This document shows positions 40,319 to 53,500 of a stretch of 64,000 bases of DNA, in pieces. Position 1 is the first letter of the stretch, and the number at the start of each line of letters is the position of its first letter. The DNA is from Cyanoderma ruficeps (Eukaryota; Chordata; Aves; Passeriformes; Timaliidae). Under the pieces are notes generated by a model. It did no database searches. It was given only the letters and a program-made list of their open reading frames with translations, and was not told the origin of the DNA. Made by a program: the position numbers and the translations under genes. The DNA is taken from positions 10,635,666 through 10,699,665 of the forward strand of contig VZDJ01007753.1 in the NCBI GenBank assembly GCA_008694505.1, written 5' to 3'.

Positions 40319-40464
40319 CTGACGGGTACATATTAAACCAAGATGATGGATTTACTTCTTTCTGTAGTGCAGTGTCAAACATTCAAGATGACAAGATCCA
40401 CAAGTCATTCCCTGTCTGGGGAAAAAAACTAAACCGGGGCATAAGAAAAAGCTTATCGTTATGA
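40319..40464 (+). other. weak candidate terminal exon (coding part), unknown gene
   Basis: A textbook 3' splice site, ATTCCCTTGTTTTTCAG, ends at 40318. After two bases the frame is open for 47 codons to TGA at 40462-40464. The peptide begins DGYILNQDDGFTSFCSAV and has mixed composition, unlike the Phe/Leu/Lys-rich chance frames nearby. Two AATAAA hexamers follow at 40677-40682 and 40685-40690, where a polyadenylation signal for such an exon would sit. No domain is recognised. In AT-rich DNA both the hexamers and a frame of this size occur by chance, so the case is weak. Confidence 0.15.
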
Positions 40465-41116
40465 GTGATGTTTCATTACATATTTCTTGTTTATTTTATT
40501 TTCTTTCTCTCTTCATGTCCAAAGAAGGTACCAGATGCCAATGATGTAACGAAATATGATCACAAACAAGCTGCATAAAAAGAAATTTGAAAGAAGAGGG
40601 TTTTCTCCTCCCTTCCTTCATAAACTGGGTGATATTTGAGGCAAGATGAAAAAAAAATCTATAAGGTTATGTGCAAAATAAAGGAATAAAGCATGCTGCT
40701 GCTGTAACCAGAGGGTCACATCACTGTCTTGTAACAAGAAGGGACCGAAATGCTTGTCTCTCTCTACTGCTTCATCAGATAGATGACTAATAGGAACTCA
40801 AGGGGCAGTCATAACAAGCAGCACCCTAGGTAGAGCCTGTCTGTCACCTGAGCAGGCATGAAAGCAGGCAGAATGTCCCTTTCTGATGTCCCAGACTTCT
40901 TTTGCCTGCAGGGCAAAGCTGAGATAAAACTGAGAAGCCTCAGTGTTGTGGTACTCACAGAATAGAGATGAGCTCAGAAACACTTTCAGTTTCCATAACT
41001 GTTCGCTTAATTTGAAGTACAATATAACACAGAACCACCGAGAAATGGAAAATTTTCTTTCAATATTTCTATATAAGTGACTTTTAAAGTAAAGAGAACC
41101 TGAACCTCAAAGGAAA

Positions 41117-41156
41117 GAGAAATTCATTGTAATGTTGAGAAATTCATTGCAATGTT
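41117..41156. repeat. 20-bp tandem duplication
   Basis: GAGAAATTCATTGTAATGTT is followed directly by a second copy with one change (T to C at position 13). This is a small replication-slippage duplication, young enough to be nearly identical. Confidence 0.9.
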
Positions 41157-43559
41157 GCAAGAAGCCACTCCTACTCCCCTCCCTCCCATGGTACCCTCTT
41201 CTCCCACCACAAGGTTGTGGCAGTGAAAGCTGTGGAAACTTTGAAATTACAGATAAGTTTCAAGTTAGTGCTCAAAAACGCTGCCTATACTTCCTCACAG
41301 CCTGGAATAGCTTCCTACAGGGAACTTAATTATCTGCATGGCTGCTATGGCAATGCTCCCCTAACACACAAACATCCATAGAAGAAGAAATTATTAGAGT
41401 CTGAGAAATATTTAGTCAGTGAGTCTTTGATTGTACCCCTAGTTTGTAAACAAAACAGATCACATGAAAGGCAGATTCACTTCTTTGTAAAAAATCCGAT
41501 ACAGCTGCACAGAATTATTACAGCACGTGTTTCATTCCTAACATCTGTATTCCAGAGATTCTCCTAAACTCCTTAAGATAGCATGTTTTGAAAGAAAACA
41601 AATTCCCCCCTCAAAGGAAAAATAACATGATGCCACATTATTCACTAGATTACATGTAGTCTCAATTGAATTGGCCTTCCTTGGTGATGCAAGGAAAACA
41701 ATATTAAATAAAAAAAAACCTGTTAAAGGAAAAAAAATTGATCAATGCAAAATCACTTGGCAGATACAAATACACTTTTCACTGTTATCAGGATGATTGG
41801 GGTGGGAGAGAGGGAAGGGTATTTGGATTTTTTTGTCAGTTTGTAGGTTTTGTTGGGGGGATGAGTAGTGTTTGTTGGTTTGTTTTTTTTTTTAATTCCA
41901 CTGCTGCTACTCAGAAAGATTGACAGTCTAATAAGATCTGCCTAGAACTGGATTGTAAGTTTACATTACACAGTGTGTGTTCTGTCATTATTACACTGTA
42001 TGGTAGGATAATGGTCTTAATACACAGTGCCAGAGGCAGAAGAGGCTTCTTAAAATCACTTAGGAATCAACACTGCAGAAAATAATCTGATTTTTTTTTT
42101 TTTTACTATTACTACTTCCAAAAATACAAATTCAAAATTATTATACAATGAGGGAAGCTATAACAAGCAGCAGGAACATCTGGAAATGAGTCCATGCAAC
42201 AAGCTGCTGCTTCAAAAATACAGCATATCAGTCCCTTAAGAAGGCATTAAATTTAGGGGAAATAAAAAGTATGAGTGAAAGCTCATATACATTATCTACA
42301 GATGGTGACATAATACTCCTCAGGTCTCAAAGTGCAACCATTTTCACTCATGATGAGAAAACTCTGTGAAATAAATCACTACACAAAAACTAGAACAGAA
42401 TGAATGAAACCAGGACTTATAAAGGATAAACCAAAAAAGTACCTGAAATAAGGAGAAAAAAAAAGGAATCACTTGCTTTTAGGAAAGGAATTTGTTCTAA
42501 CAGGGCCAAACTTTTAGCACACGTGAGACACATAACAAAAAATTTTATTTTATTAAATATCTGATTATTGCTAATGAAAAAAATAGCATTGTAAAGGGGG
42601 AGACTGTGGAGGGTATTCCTACAAAACTATTTATCTTCAATAATTTAACCGAAAGTCATACTCAGCACCACAGAACCAAATGATTAAACATACCACACCT
42701 ATTTTAAGTATTGATCACCTAAAAGAAAATAATGTATTTGTTCATTCAAAAAGTATCTTGATGCCGTAGTAGGGAAGACCAACGTTTACTAGGCATTGAT
42801 CTGCCTAGGAACAGGAGAAATCTAGCTCTCTTTACTCTAGCCACTGAAACATCCAGGTTTGGGGCTGCTCTCCCCCTCCCCAGGGCTCTCATGTCTCTGA
42901 ACTCTCTAAGAGACAGAATATTACGCCAGATTGACCATTGCTATTCTGGCCCAGGAGGACATTTGTTATGATTCTCCCATAACTAGCTTTTCCCTTCTTT
43001 CTAGGCAATTGCAGAAAAGCCTGCCAGCCACACAAATAAGAGAATATGTTACTTAGGAAAAGCTTGCCTGGTTTCTGTGATACAACACAGCTTGTCTTGT
43101 CTGACTGTTGGCTTTGAGCTAACAAGGTGCCTTCTGTAGGTCCTGTATTTCCCTTGTGCACTTCCACCTCACAAACACTGGTGCTTACAGAAGAGGGAAG
43201 GGAGAAAAAACTCCTCTAACCTTCCTCAGGTGGGTTGTAAATTTAATTTCAACAGCCTACACACTCAATCTGCTTGAAAACCCAATGCAGCTGGAAACTA
43301 CTCAGTCACTGAGGGAGATGACAGCATTGACCTCTCATCATCATAAATGTCTAGTGTAAGATTCATATTAAATTCCAGTCAAGTCTTCAAAAACAAGGTT
43401 ACATGTCTTCCTTACATTCAACCATAGTGTGAGTTTTCAATACTGTATTTGATAGTGTTTTTCATAAATTTCTTAGCTTGATGTTATTAAACAAATTCAC
43501 TTTATTTGAATAGCTTACTCTCAGGAAAACATGAAGTTCACTAGCAAAATTACACTATT

Positions 43560-43800
43560 TGGTTTTATACTGGGCTCTGCCAGTAAGAACATTCTTTGCT
43601 ATTTCCTTTACCGAAATAATCACTGTTACAAAACCTCAGGCAGCAGCTCTCATTTAATTTGTAATATCCGGCTTGATCCTAGACATTATATTGTTTAAAG
43701 GGCACATACTGGAAATTACATGTAATTGATTATGGCTGACTGTAATCAAGTTAAATGTTTTGATAAAAACAAAGATATCATCATTGTTCTGCACCAGACT
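43560..43800. promoter_or_regulatory. candidate conserved non-coding element with 14-bp palindrome
   Basis: AATTACATGTAATT at 43714-43727 is a perfect palindrome, directly followed by GATTATGG. The surrounding 240 bp carries CTCATTTAATTTGTAATATC, GACTGTAATCAAGTTAAATG and AAAACAAAGATATC, meaning homeodomain and SOX-like words with no repeat character. The regulatory role is inference. Confidence 0.33.
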
Positions 43801-46724
43801 TAGCATTGCATTTTCCTCCCTCTAATATCAGAGTAATAGAAAGAACTAATCACTCAGGAGAAAATACATCCAAAACTTCTGAAAAGGAAGCAGCAGCCAT
43901 AAATGTTGTTCTGAAGATGGAAATATTTAGCATCTGTTGGCTCTGGACTTTAGATCCCTTCAAAACAAGCAAGCATGTCAAGGACTGTAATGCATTTAAT
44001 ACTTGATAGAAGTCGTGTGTGCAAGGTGTGATGAATTACCATGAATTAATGTTGCAATTTTCAAGGTAAGAGCTAACTATATCAGGGATGTATCACGGAA
44101 TGCAAAATTCAACACTGCTGTAACCTTGCCTAAATAATGTTTTGCCTGAGCTATCTGCCTTTTCCTTTCCATTGGTAGCAAAGCAAAAAGGAAGTCTAAA
44201 AATTTTCAATAGAAAAAAAACATCAAAAAGTAGCTGTTTAGGTCTCAGTTCATTCGTCAGGTAAGAATGAAGGGTTAAGCTTACAAGGAACTCAAACTTA
44301 TACAAAAAACCCCCCTACAACTTCAGCCAAGCATTCGATAAAAACCAATATGGAGACACTGATGCATGCCAGTCAATTACTAATCACTGAGAACTTCCTA
44401 TATGTGGTTCAAGCTTTTAGGATTTAGAGCATTAAACAACTGAACAGTTGCCCATAGTTTATCAAAGTAACACACACAAGCTTCTCTTGTCTGAATAAAG
44501 GTTGGATAGGGCAGGGACAACATAGCACTAAGCTTCTGGAAAGGAATAATGCGCATTGTGTTACCATCTCACCTTTCTTAGATCATGTTAGCTTCAGGGC
44601 TTCCTGAATCACTAATTCCTGTTAAAAGTCTGCTGCCACTGTACTGAAACTGGTACTGTCATCAAACCAACCAGTTTTACGTCAACATATTATCATGTTC
44701 TCACACTCAGTGCAATGGACCTGCTCTTTAGATTAGACACAACCCGGAGCAGAAACCAGTTTGGCCTTGTTCAAATAACACATGGTAGAGTCGGGTTAAG
44801 ATTTCCACCATCTCACAGTTGACAAATGCAGTTTTAGGAGATTTCAGCTCAACTGCAAAGTAAACTCTTAAACAAATATTAATTTCTGAAATTACTTGAA
44901 AGTAAAAATATGCAAAATTTTGAGGGAATGGGAATGAGAGACTGCACAACAGCAGAATTCAATTGAATTTGCCAATACAGAAACAAATTTTGTGATTCTG
45001 GTGTAGTACTACTACTCTAATAAAAATGAACCAGGAAAATTCCAAGAGCATTATAACTCTCTGCCAGCAGATATGAGCAAATAATGTTAATTACAAACAA
45101 GGCCTCACTCTAATTCAAAAACATCAGACTCCAAGGTTCATGTTCCGTATATTTCTTTCCAGCTAGGTATTCTGCTGAATGGTTTTATTCCTGAAAACAT
45201 TTGCCAAGATTATGTTTGAACTCATTTAATTAAAGTTTGTAAAGTGCTCTATGATCTATCAGCAGAGTCATGCTACAGCAGTAAAGTATTATGTCAGATC
45301 TACAAAAATATGAACTTACCCATTCATCAACCATGAAGTTTCTCTCACTAATTGCAGTAGGCTTTGAATATGATCTAATTTCCCACAAGTATTATATTTT
45401 GCTAGGAACCACATAAGCAAACACTACTCCACCCTATATCTACCACTAATTTAATTGCAATCCAAGCTGAAGAATCTCTCCTTTTGTACACGGATTTAAA
45501 GATTTCTGTTGTTTTCATATACAAGTCAAAGTTCGCCTTCAAAGTATTAAGACTTCATCCAAGCTTAAGACTCTTTCTGTTATCTTAGCTGAGATAATTG
45601 ATTTTCTTATTTCCTTTACAGAAGGAATTCAGAATGATAATGAATTCCCAAGGAATGCTCCTGCCAAAGCTAGGAATATTGAACAATAATTGGAGAGATG
45701 GCTTATTTTTCTGAAACAGTGTTATAATTTAGAGTTCAGTGGGCCTTTCTAAATGCATACAGAAAATGTGACATGGCCCAAATTGACAGCATCAAAGGCT
45801 AATAGAAAGAGCTACTAGTCTAAAAAGGAGCATGCAATTACACTCTGAAGATGGGTGGACTCAATTCTCTGGAATCACAGATCTCAACTGCTACTAGATT
45901 GGTAAGTACTAGAGAAGCCGTGTGCTGGGGCAGATCATCCCGCTATCCACTTGGATTTGAACCTCATGGCATTTGAAGGTGTAGCGTGGTTATGGAATAG
46001 AGCCTAGCCTGCTTAGGGAATAAGGAGGGTTGTTTTTTTCTTTCCTTGCTTCTTAGGATACGAGGAGCCTGCCAAATAGCTGTGTTCATACCTGCTGGAT
46101 AGAATCCCCACAAATAAATCTGTCCTTTTACCCTGAATTTCTGCCTCATGTGGGACTTCCTTAACCTCCTATTTCAAACCTAATGCCTTTGTTGCTCAAC
46201 CCTCATTGTCATTATTCCCTGTCCCTTCCACCAATCTCTGTGACTGCACATAATTTTCATTTTCTTCTCATATTCTTGCTAGTAATTTCTCCTCCAATTT
46301 AACATTTTACAAACTCTACCTCTGTACTGTATTTAATACCACCTCATTTCTGCACTTCATTTGCTTGCCTTCACATTTAATATAGGACTAAATACGTAAT
46401 AAACCATCTTCATGGCAATAAGAAACATTCTTTGAAATTGTTTCTCAACAATGAGGCAAAAAGAAAAAATTGGCAAATACTTCACAGAAGAAAAAGAAGA
46501 GAGGGACTGGACTACAAAATGGAGCTACAATGCAGTTAGCTTTAAAAATCTAAGAATGTTTAGATATTTTTTATTTATTTGCACTAATTCAACATGAAAT
46601 TTTCACAAACATGAAAGATACACAGTGGTTTATAAACACATTACTACCTGTCCCCTATGTGCACTAAAAATGTGTTCTCTCTTCCAGTCCTGAATATACA
46701 AAAAATATACACTCAGGCACAGAA

Positions 46725-46763
46725 TTTCCTTTTCCAACTTCAACTATTCTGTGATTCTGTGAA
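46725..46763 (+). mobile_element. CR1 3' tail scrap (plus strand)
   Basis: TTTCCTTTTCCAACTTCAAC followed by TATTCTGTGATTCTGTGA is the extreme CR1 3' end in plus orientation, including two units of the terminal ATTCTGTG repeat. It lies 109 bases from the tail of the opposite-strand CR1 at 46873, giving a tail-to-tail arrangement. Confidence 0.8.
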
Positions 46764-46872
46764 ATGCTGTTATTTTTTAGGGGCCATACTTTTACACAGT
46801 AAGCAATATTAAGAATAGATGTTATTTGCCTTCATACCAAATGATTTAAACCTCCACCACATACATAATGTT

Positions 46873-47560
46873 TCATGGAATCATAGAATATGCTGAGTTG
46901 GAAGGGACCCATCAGGATCATCAAGCCCAGCTCTCGGCTCTGCACAGGACACTCCAAGAGTCACACCATGTACCCAAGAGCATTGTCCAAACACTTCTAG
47001 AACTCTGTCAGGCTGATGCTGTGACCACTTCCCTGGGCAGCCTATTCCTGTGCTTGACCACTCTCTGGATAAAACACCTTTTCCTGATACCCAGCCTAAA
47101 CCTCCTGACACAACTTCAGGCCATTCCCTCAGGTCCTGTCACTGTCACCACAGAGAAGCGATCAGTGTCTGCCCCTGATCTTCCTCTCACAAGGAAGTTG
47201 TAACTGCATTGAGGTCTCCCCTCACTCTCCTCCAGGCTGAACAGACCCAGTGACCTCAGCCACTCCTCTCACAGCTTCCCCACAAGGCCCTTCACTATCC
47301 CCTCACAGCCCTTCTCTAATCCCTTAATGTCTCTTATATTGTGGCACCCTGCAGACAATATTCAAGGTGAGGCTGCCTCAACGAAGAACAGAGGGGACAA
47401 GGACAATCCCTTCCTTTGCCTGGCTGGCCATGCTGTGCCTGGTGCCCCCAGGACAGGGTTAGCCTTCCTGTCTGCCAGGGCACTGCTGGCTCAGATCCAT
47501 CAACCCACAGACTCCTGGGGCCCTTCCCACAGTGCTGCTTTTCAGCATCTCATTTCCAAG
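46873..47560 (-). mobile_element. CR1 LINE, long 3' fragment (minus strand)
   Basis: Read on the + strand it starts with a CATGGAATCATAGAATATGC-type end and TTGGAAGGGACCCATCAGGA. It then follows the reversed CR1 3' region for about 690 bp: GTGACCACTTCCCTGGGCAG, CACCTTTTCCTGATACCCAG, TGAGGTCTCCCCTCACTCTC, CTCCAGGCTGAACAGACCCA, GCCAGGGCACTGCTGGCTCA and a final CTTTTCAGCATCTCATTTCC. It therefore reaches into the end of ORF2. It is clearly GC-richer than its surroundings. It is the longest CR1 copy in the window, 5'-truncated and with small deletions. The reading frames at 46868-47203, 46881-47111 and 47327-47620 are inside or across it and are not genes. Confidence 0.93.
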
Positions 47561-50500
47561 TCTACACACACAACCACACCTGAACTTAAATTAATTTGTT
47601 CATTTGTTTTATGCTCTTAAGCAGTCACTAGGGAGATTTGTAAACATCTGAAATTTAGTTCTCTATAGGCAAGGTGCTTTTTCAAAAGGGTTTACCTTCT
47701 CATAATTGGACATTTCATTTTAAGCTCAATACAGAATTTTACTTTAAAATGAAAATCCTACTCTCTGGGAACTGAGATCACACATTTATACACCTGCATC
47801 AGCAAGTAATGCTATTCTGTGTGGGAGAGGCTGAAATTTTTTAAAAATGCAGGGTAATTCTTCACTGAAAATTAAACAGATTAAATTAATCCTTTAATTG
47901 GAAATCGCAGTAATAGAAAATTGCAGGGTGGTGACTTTTTTTTTTTTTGTTTCCTGGGCTTCAGAGTCATGCTCATATTCTGTCTTTACCAGAGATAAAG
48001 CTATTACTATGTAGACTATGGCAATAAGCAGACAAAATTGTTTCACCAACAGTACTAGATTAGTATATTACTTTTTTTATGATGACCAAGTTACTAATGT
48101 GAGGAGACCTTGTTCCAGAAAAGAAAAGTAAACTCAATACATTTCTGAAACAGGGAATTATAACAAAGTTTCATTTCTCCACCTTTGTATACACAATTTT
48201 TAATCTACCACTGAAAGTCCAATCAAGATTTCTAGTCTTTTTGAACCTTCAGTAATTCCATTTTTTATTATAAACGTCAGACCATTCATCTCAAGCACTC
48301 AAAGGAAACATACAGATGTTTCAAGTTTTTGTTTATTTTTAGTATCTTGCAAATTATTTTCCCCCATGAAGAAAACTGTAATTGTATATTCAGTTATCCA
48401 CTTAATGATCCACAATGATTTTTCACTTGGTACATGTAGAACCCATGAAACAAATGTTCATAGAACATGTCCTCAAGTTAAAAGTATAACCTGCTAGGCA
48501 GACCAAAAGATACACAGTTCTTCAGATAGCGCTGAATTGTCATCATATCTGTGCCTTTATGCAGCCACTTTTACATGAGAATGTGAGAATTAACACATTC
48601 TTTTCAACAGGTAAATTACACTGAGAACGTAGTTTAGCAGACTGCTTTGAACAAACACTTCATTGCCAAGAAGCTGATAAAGAGTTACTTTTGAAGCACC
48701 TCTGGAAAGCAGCATAAAAATATGGACTCCATACATAACATTTAATAAAAGTGTAACTTCAAGACTACAGAATAGTCATTCAAAAATGAATTTCTGTCTC
48801 AGATCCAAAAAGAAAAATTTTCTTCCTTTTCTTCATAATTAAAACCATTTACATGTTTTCAGGGGAACAGCATGACCTTACCTTACAGAATAAGTGAGAA
48901 AACTGAGAAAATGAAAGTTAATTTCTATTTTTTTTTTTTTTTTAAAGGAAGGATCTTCTCAAAATCATAATCGGTTTCTCCTAAAAACTTGCACGTCTGT
49001 TATGATTATCCTCATTATCCTCTCCTTTGTCTTTCAGGTCAGACAACAAAAGCAAAATACACAATAATACCACAGAAGTATATTGCATTCTTATCCACAT
49101 TCCGACAGGAGTTGTGGTTACCACTTTCATTCCATGAAAAGTGTCACAGCATCCACTCTGAACTACCTTAGCATTTGCCTGGTTTTCAGGGATCAGATTC
49201 CTCTGAAGGTTGAAGCTAAGTACCAAGTGATTATTGACAGATTTACTATCCAATTTTTTGATCTGTACATTGCTTTCCAGAGCACAGGTGATTAGGGATG
49301 CACTAAAGTATTGACTGCTTTGTTAAATCTTTCAGATTCAGTCTTTCTTAGCATTATTGATCCGAGGCTGAGAATAGTACACAGACCTTGGCAACAAGGC
49401 CAAAAATAGGGACTAAAGGCTACTGAGCACAAGATGGACAGCTACTGCCAGAACTGATACAAGATTTCACCATGAGGATAATTGATGTCTCCAAGTGGAT
49501 CTGAAAATAATACTGTTTCCAATTTCCTCAAGTTTACAATACACATACACAGAAGCCCTGCTTTTCCAGAGGAATACAGACACTACACAGTATGGAATAG
49601 ATAACAGTTGGTGCTACCAAGTGCAAGAAATATTGAAGCAAAAATACGAAGGGTAACTACCAATCTCCCACTCATTACATTTTTAATGGATTCAAGAACT
49701 CTGAAGACAGCAAAGCAATAATTACTAACAATACATTTGTAACATGCTAATCAACTACAGATGTACACAAAAAGGGGAAAGTAGTCCTCTCTGTTATCTC
49801 TTGAGGGCTATCAAGGGAACACAAAATGTAAATATTCAATTCTAACAGATGTCAGACCTCATGAATATATCAATTTTCATCCCTGAACAGATATTTTTAA
49901 CAGCCCAGAGGGAGTGTACGCATTCAAAAAAAAAATACACATGTTCCAAAACTAAGAACATTTCTTATTTGTAAGAGGACCACTACATTAGAAAGATTAT
50001 TACAAGAAAATACTCATGGGAGAAGTCAAGCTTTCCTTTGTAATTAAACTTTATTTGAAACTGAAACAAAAGACTTTCTAAAAGAGATGCTTGTAAAGCT
50101 CTCAGAACAGTTTTCCCTCCTAACAGCCATGCAAGATTTAGGAAACAATTATAATATTTGACTTTGTTCAAAAGCAACGAACTATTTTGATTCTTCCTTT
50201 TCAGAAAAAAAAAATCATTGTAATAAAACAAACAAAAGCAAAAACACTCTCCATTTTAGAAATGATTTTGGATTTTGCCGTCACTCATATGAGCCACCAC
50301 ACTGCCTTTCTTCCATTCAGCTGTCCACAAAGAATTTTTTAAAGAAAAGGTAAAAATTCTTCTCTGTGTATTGGTAATGAGATTGACAGCAAAAACATTG
50401 ATATGTCAAATTTCTCTTTGTTCTACACAGAGTTTTTCATGAACCTGTTCTCCAAAAGATATTATTTGTAAGAATACTCTTTCTATAAACTCAATTGTTT

Positions 50501-53500
50501 GTGTGAAACATGCAAATTCGGAAAATTCTCAAACAGTTCCACATTCTTTTTCAAAATTCCAAACATTCCAAATTCTTTTTCCTAAATTTATCACAACTTC
50601 TTCTGAACTTGTTTTGGAGGGGTGAAAAGTATTTCTGGAATTTCTGATTTTTTTCCCCACTATTATCAACCCACAATCTTTTGAAAATTTGCTCCAAAGC
50701 AAGAATTAAGAGTTCTTTTCATGGATGGATTAACTTGCTGCTCAAGGGAAAACCGACAGAGGAACAATCAAATGAAACAGATGAAAAGAAAGCTCCGACC
50801 CAGCGGGAAAAGTGTAGAGAAGATCTTTTTCAAACTTATGGATAAAATGTTACAAAGTAAAAAGATTAATCTAAAGGAGAGAAAGCAAGCACAATTTCAG
50901 TCTCAGTACTTGAACTTCAGCCAGATGTGAGAGACGGTAAAATGCCAAAACACAGCAAAAAGAAAGCACTTGCAATAGTTATCATTTCACTTCTGAAGAC
51001 CTCATCAGGGAATCAGAAGTGCTTTAAACGAGCAGTGATTGGAAGGAGAAAGATTTGTGGATGCTTCTGCCTGCTGTAATATCATGACCTAGTTAACAAG
51101 GATTATGAAAAATGTGATACTAAGGACTTCTGTTCTAATTTCTCATTAAGGTCTAGCTAAAGTGAATGAACTTTTTTTTTTTAATTCATGCTATAAAGTG
51201 AGCAGAAAAAAGTTATCTAAGAAACAATTGAAAAGCAGTGAGAGAATTTCTCATGAGTAATTGAAAACAGTTAAACAAAATTGACATTTCAAAGCAAGGC
51301 AATTATTCATATATTAAAATTTTCAAGAAGAAATGAGAAAAAGCTTGAAACCAAATATTTTGTGTTCAAGCAGACCCAACATCAGCACAAAACTTGGAAC
51401 AAAAATGTCAATTGTGAAATTATTTTTCAAGATAGGATATGAATAGTGGTCTGGAGACCTACCTGCATAGGTAATAAGGATTAGATTCAGTTTGGCCATG
51501 ATATGAAAAGAAAATAAATAAAAGAATCATCTGACACATAGCACAATATTGCAAGTCCTTTCCGGATTCATCTGTCACCTTAGAAAATTCTACCTTAAAT
51601 CTTCCATTCCCTGTGAAGTGAGACTTCATTAATTTAATTTTAGCAACATGCAGAGAAGTATCCCACGGGTACACACATGAGAAATCATGGGCTACATAGA
51701 TCCAGCAGCCATCCCAAACAATGCTCTTCAAGAACCACACAAATATCCACTTTATATACTCAATTGGAAATTTGAAATTTAGCAACTCGAGTAAAATACA
51801 GCAGGTAGGCAAACAGTAATAATCAAAGGTAATTTCTACTATCACTATCACAACAAGTGAAAAGAAAACTTTCAAATTCAAACATTAGAAAAAATATTCA
51901 CTGAATTCTAAATTTATATATGGAATTCAAACACTTAGAATTTCCTTTCATGTGACAAATACTGACCATAGAGAATCTAGAAGAGTTCTTACAGGAGCCA
52001 AGCTTTAAAAACTGTAAGATCCTAAAGTTAAAGATCCAAACTTGCCTTACAAGTCACCATCTACTCCCACATCAGCAACATGATTACTGTAGGCAAAACC
52101 AATATATTAGGAGGTTCCAGTGCAATTTAAAGTGTAAGAATTCCTTAAGAAGAAAAATTACCTCACACAGAAAAAATATTTTGGGAAATGATGTGCACTG
52201 CAAAAAGAGACAGTGTGCAAACAAAAGAAAGACTAGTGAAGACTTTGGCATTTGACTTGAAATTGCTTGCAGCTGAAATAAATGAAAAATCCTGTTAGGA
52301 GGTGATTTTTTTCTGAATCTGAAGAAACATAGAGAATAGAAAATGACAGAAAGAAGAATTAGGATTTTAAAGATATACTGGAAACTTTATTTTCCTTTTC
52401 TATTCTTTCCTTCCAGCCACACACAAAAAAAACCTCACTGTTTCAGCAAAAGAAACTTAAGCAAAACAAAATTTTCCCTCACAGATTGCAGAAACACTCA
52501 AAAATTGGAAGTTTCAGTGAATCTTTAGTACTTTTCTAGCTGCAAAAAGGTGGGGCAAAGGGGAAGAAACTTTTCTGAAAACAAAGGCAAACTTTTGTTC
52601 TGACAGAAGGATATAGACAAAAATGCATCCTCACAAACCTCAAAACCAAACATCAGTTATAAATGTTTCCTAAAATTTGTACTTTTTTCCCCCAGCCAAA
52701 AGTTCCAGAATTAGCATTTTAAATGGATCACTTTGGTTTACTGCAAAGCATGTCACACCTCTGGCTCAAATAATGCCCTTATACACACATCCCTTTTGAG
52801 TTCACCAGTTTTTTCTTAACATAATTCTAAGCCTCATAAACACCAAAAATGGCTTTTAATTTTAAACCAATCCGACTGATGCAGAAATATATGATAAAAG
52901 CTTGAAGGAAATGTCAGACATCAGGATTTGTTCTTCTCAGGAACTTTAAAAGAAATTCTGAATTGGTTTTGACGTTTCCAGTTTCAATATTTAGCTTCAT
53001 TTCTGTTAAATCCATTCAATACTGATTTAACTTCTATTAATTACAGAAAAACAAGAGAAAAGCTAGCCTTGCACTAGTCACAGACATGAGCAGTGGAACA
53101 CAGATGTATGTACCACTTTTCTTATCAAGATATAACTCTCTTTACAGCACCATTTTCTTACTGTGATATACAAAGTCCATTAACCGGAATGTATGAATTG
53201 CTCAGTGATTTTTTAAACATATACTAATACCCATCTGCCCAAACATGCAGATGCAGAAATGCATGTGTGTATTGAATTCAAACACATACTGAGAATCCTT
53301 CTGTTCTTCAGAAATGCATTTCTTGCATATGAATGGGATAAAACCCAAAAAACTAAAAGCATCTTTTCAATATATGTGCAAAGAAACACAAAAATAAGAA
53401 TTGAACTCACTCAGTAAGCATTAAAACAAAAGCCAGGATTAAAACGTAGATAACTACAATCCCATAACAGTCCAATATATTTGTCAATGCTGCTCTGACT

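Larger units (their letters stand above)
37345..46724. other. unique AT-rich DNA
   Basis: No complete gene is supported. It contains a possible terminal exon at 40.3 kb, a small tandem duplication at 41.1 kb and a conserved-looking block at 43.6 kb, each listed separately. A T run lies near 42090-42104. Between 46100 and 46400 the + strand is pyrimidine-rich. Other reading frames, including 39684-40073, have no recognisable domain. Confidence 0.7.

Noticed and set aside
45945..45970. Second T-arm-like word, GGATTTGAACCTCATGG
   Set aside because: The stem does not pair and no tRNA body is present.
45841..45973. Open frame followed by a good donor-like GGTAAGTAC
   Set aside because: No acceptor of reasonable quality lies upstream and the frame continues through the donor; too weak to list as an exon.
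46868..47620. Several frames of 76-111 codons on both strands
   Set aside because: All lie in or across the CR1 copy, in the wrong strand or frame for its ORF2.
51459..51881. 140-codon frame on the minus strand
   Set aside because: The N-terminal part is hydrophobic and a short middle part looks more protein-like, but no domain is recognised and no clear splice borders or homologous family could be seen.
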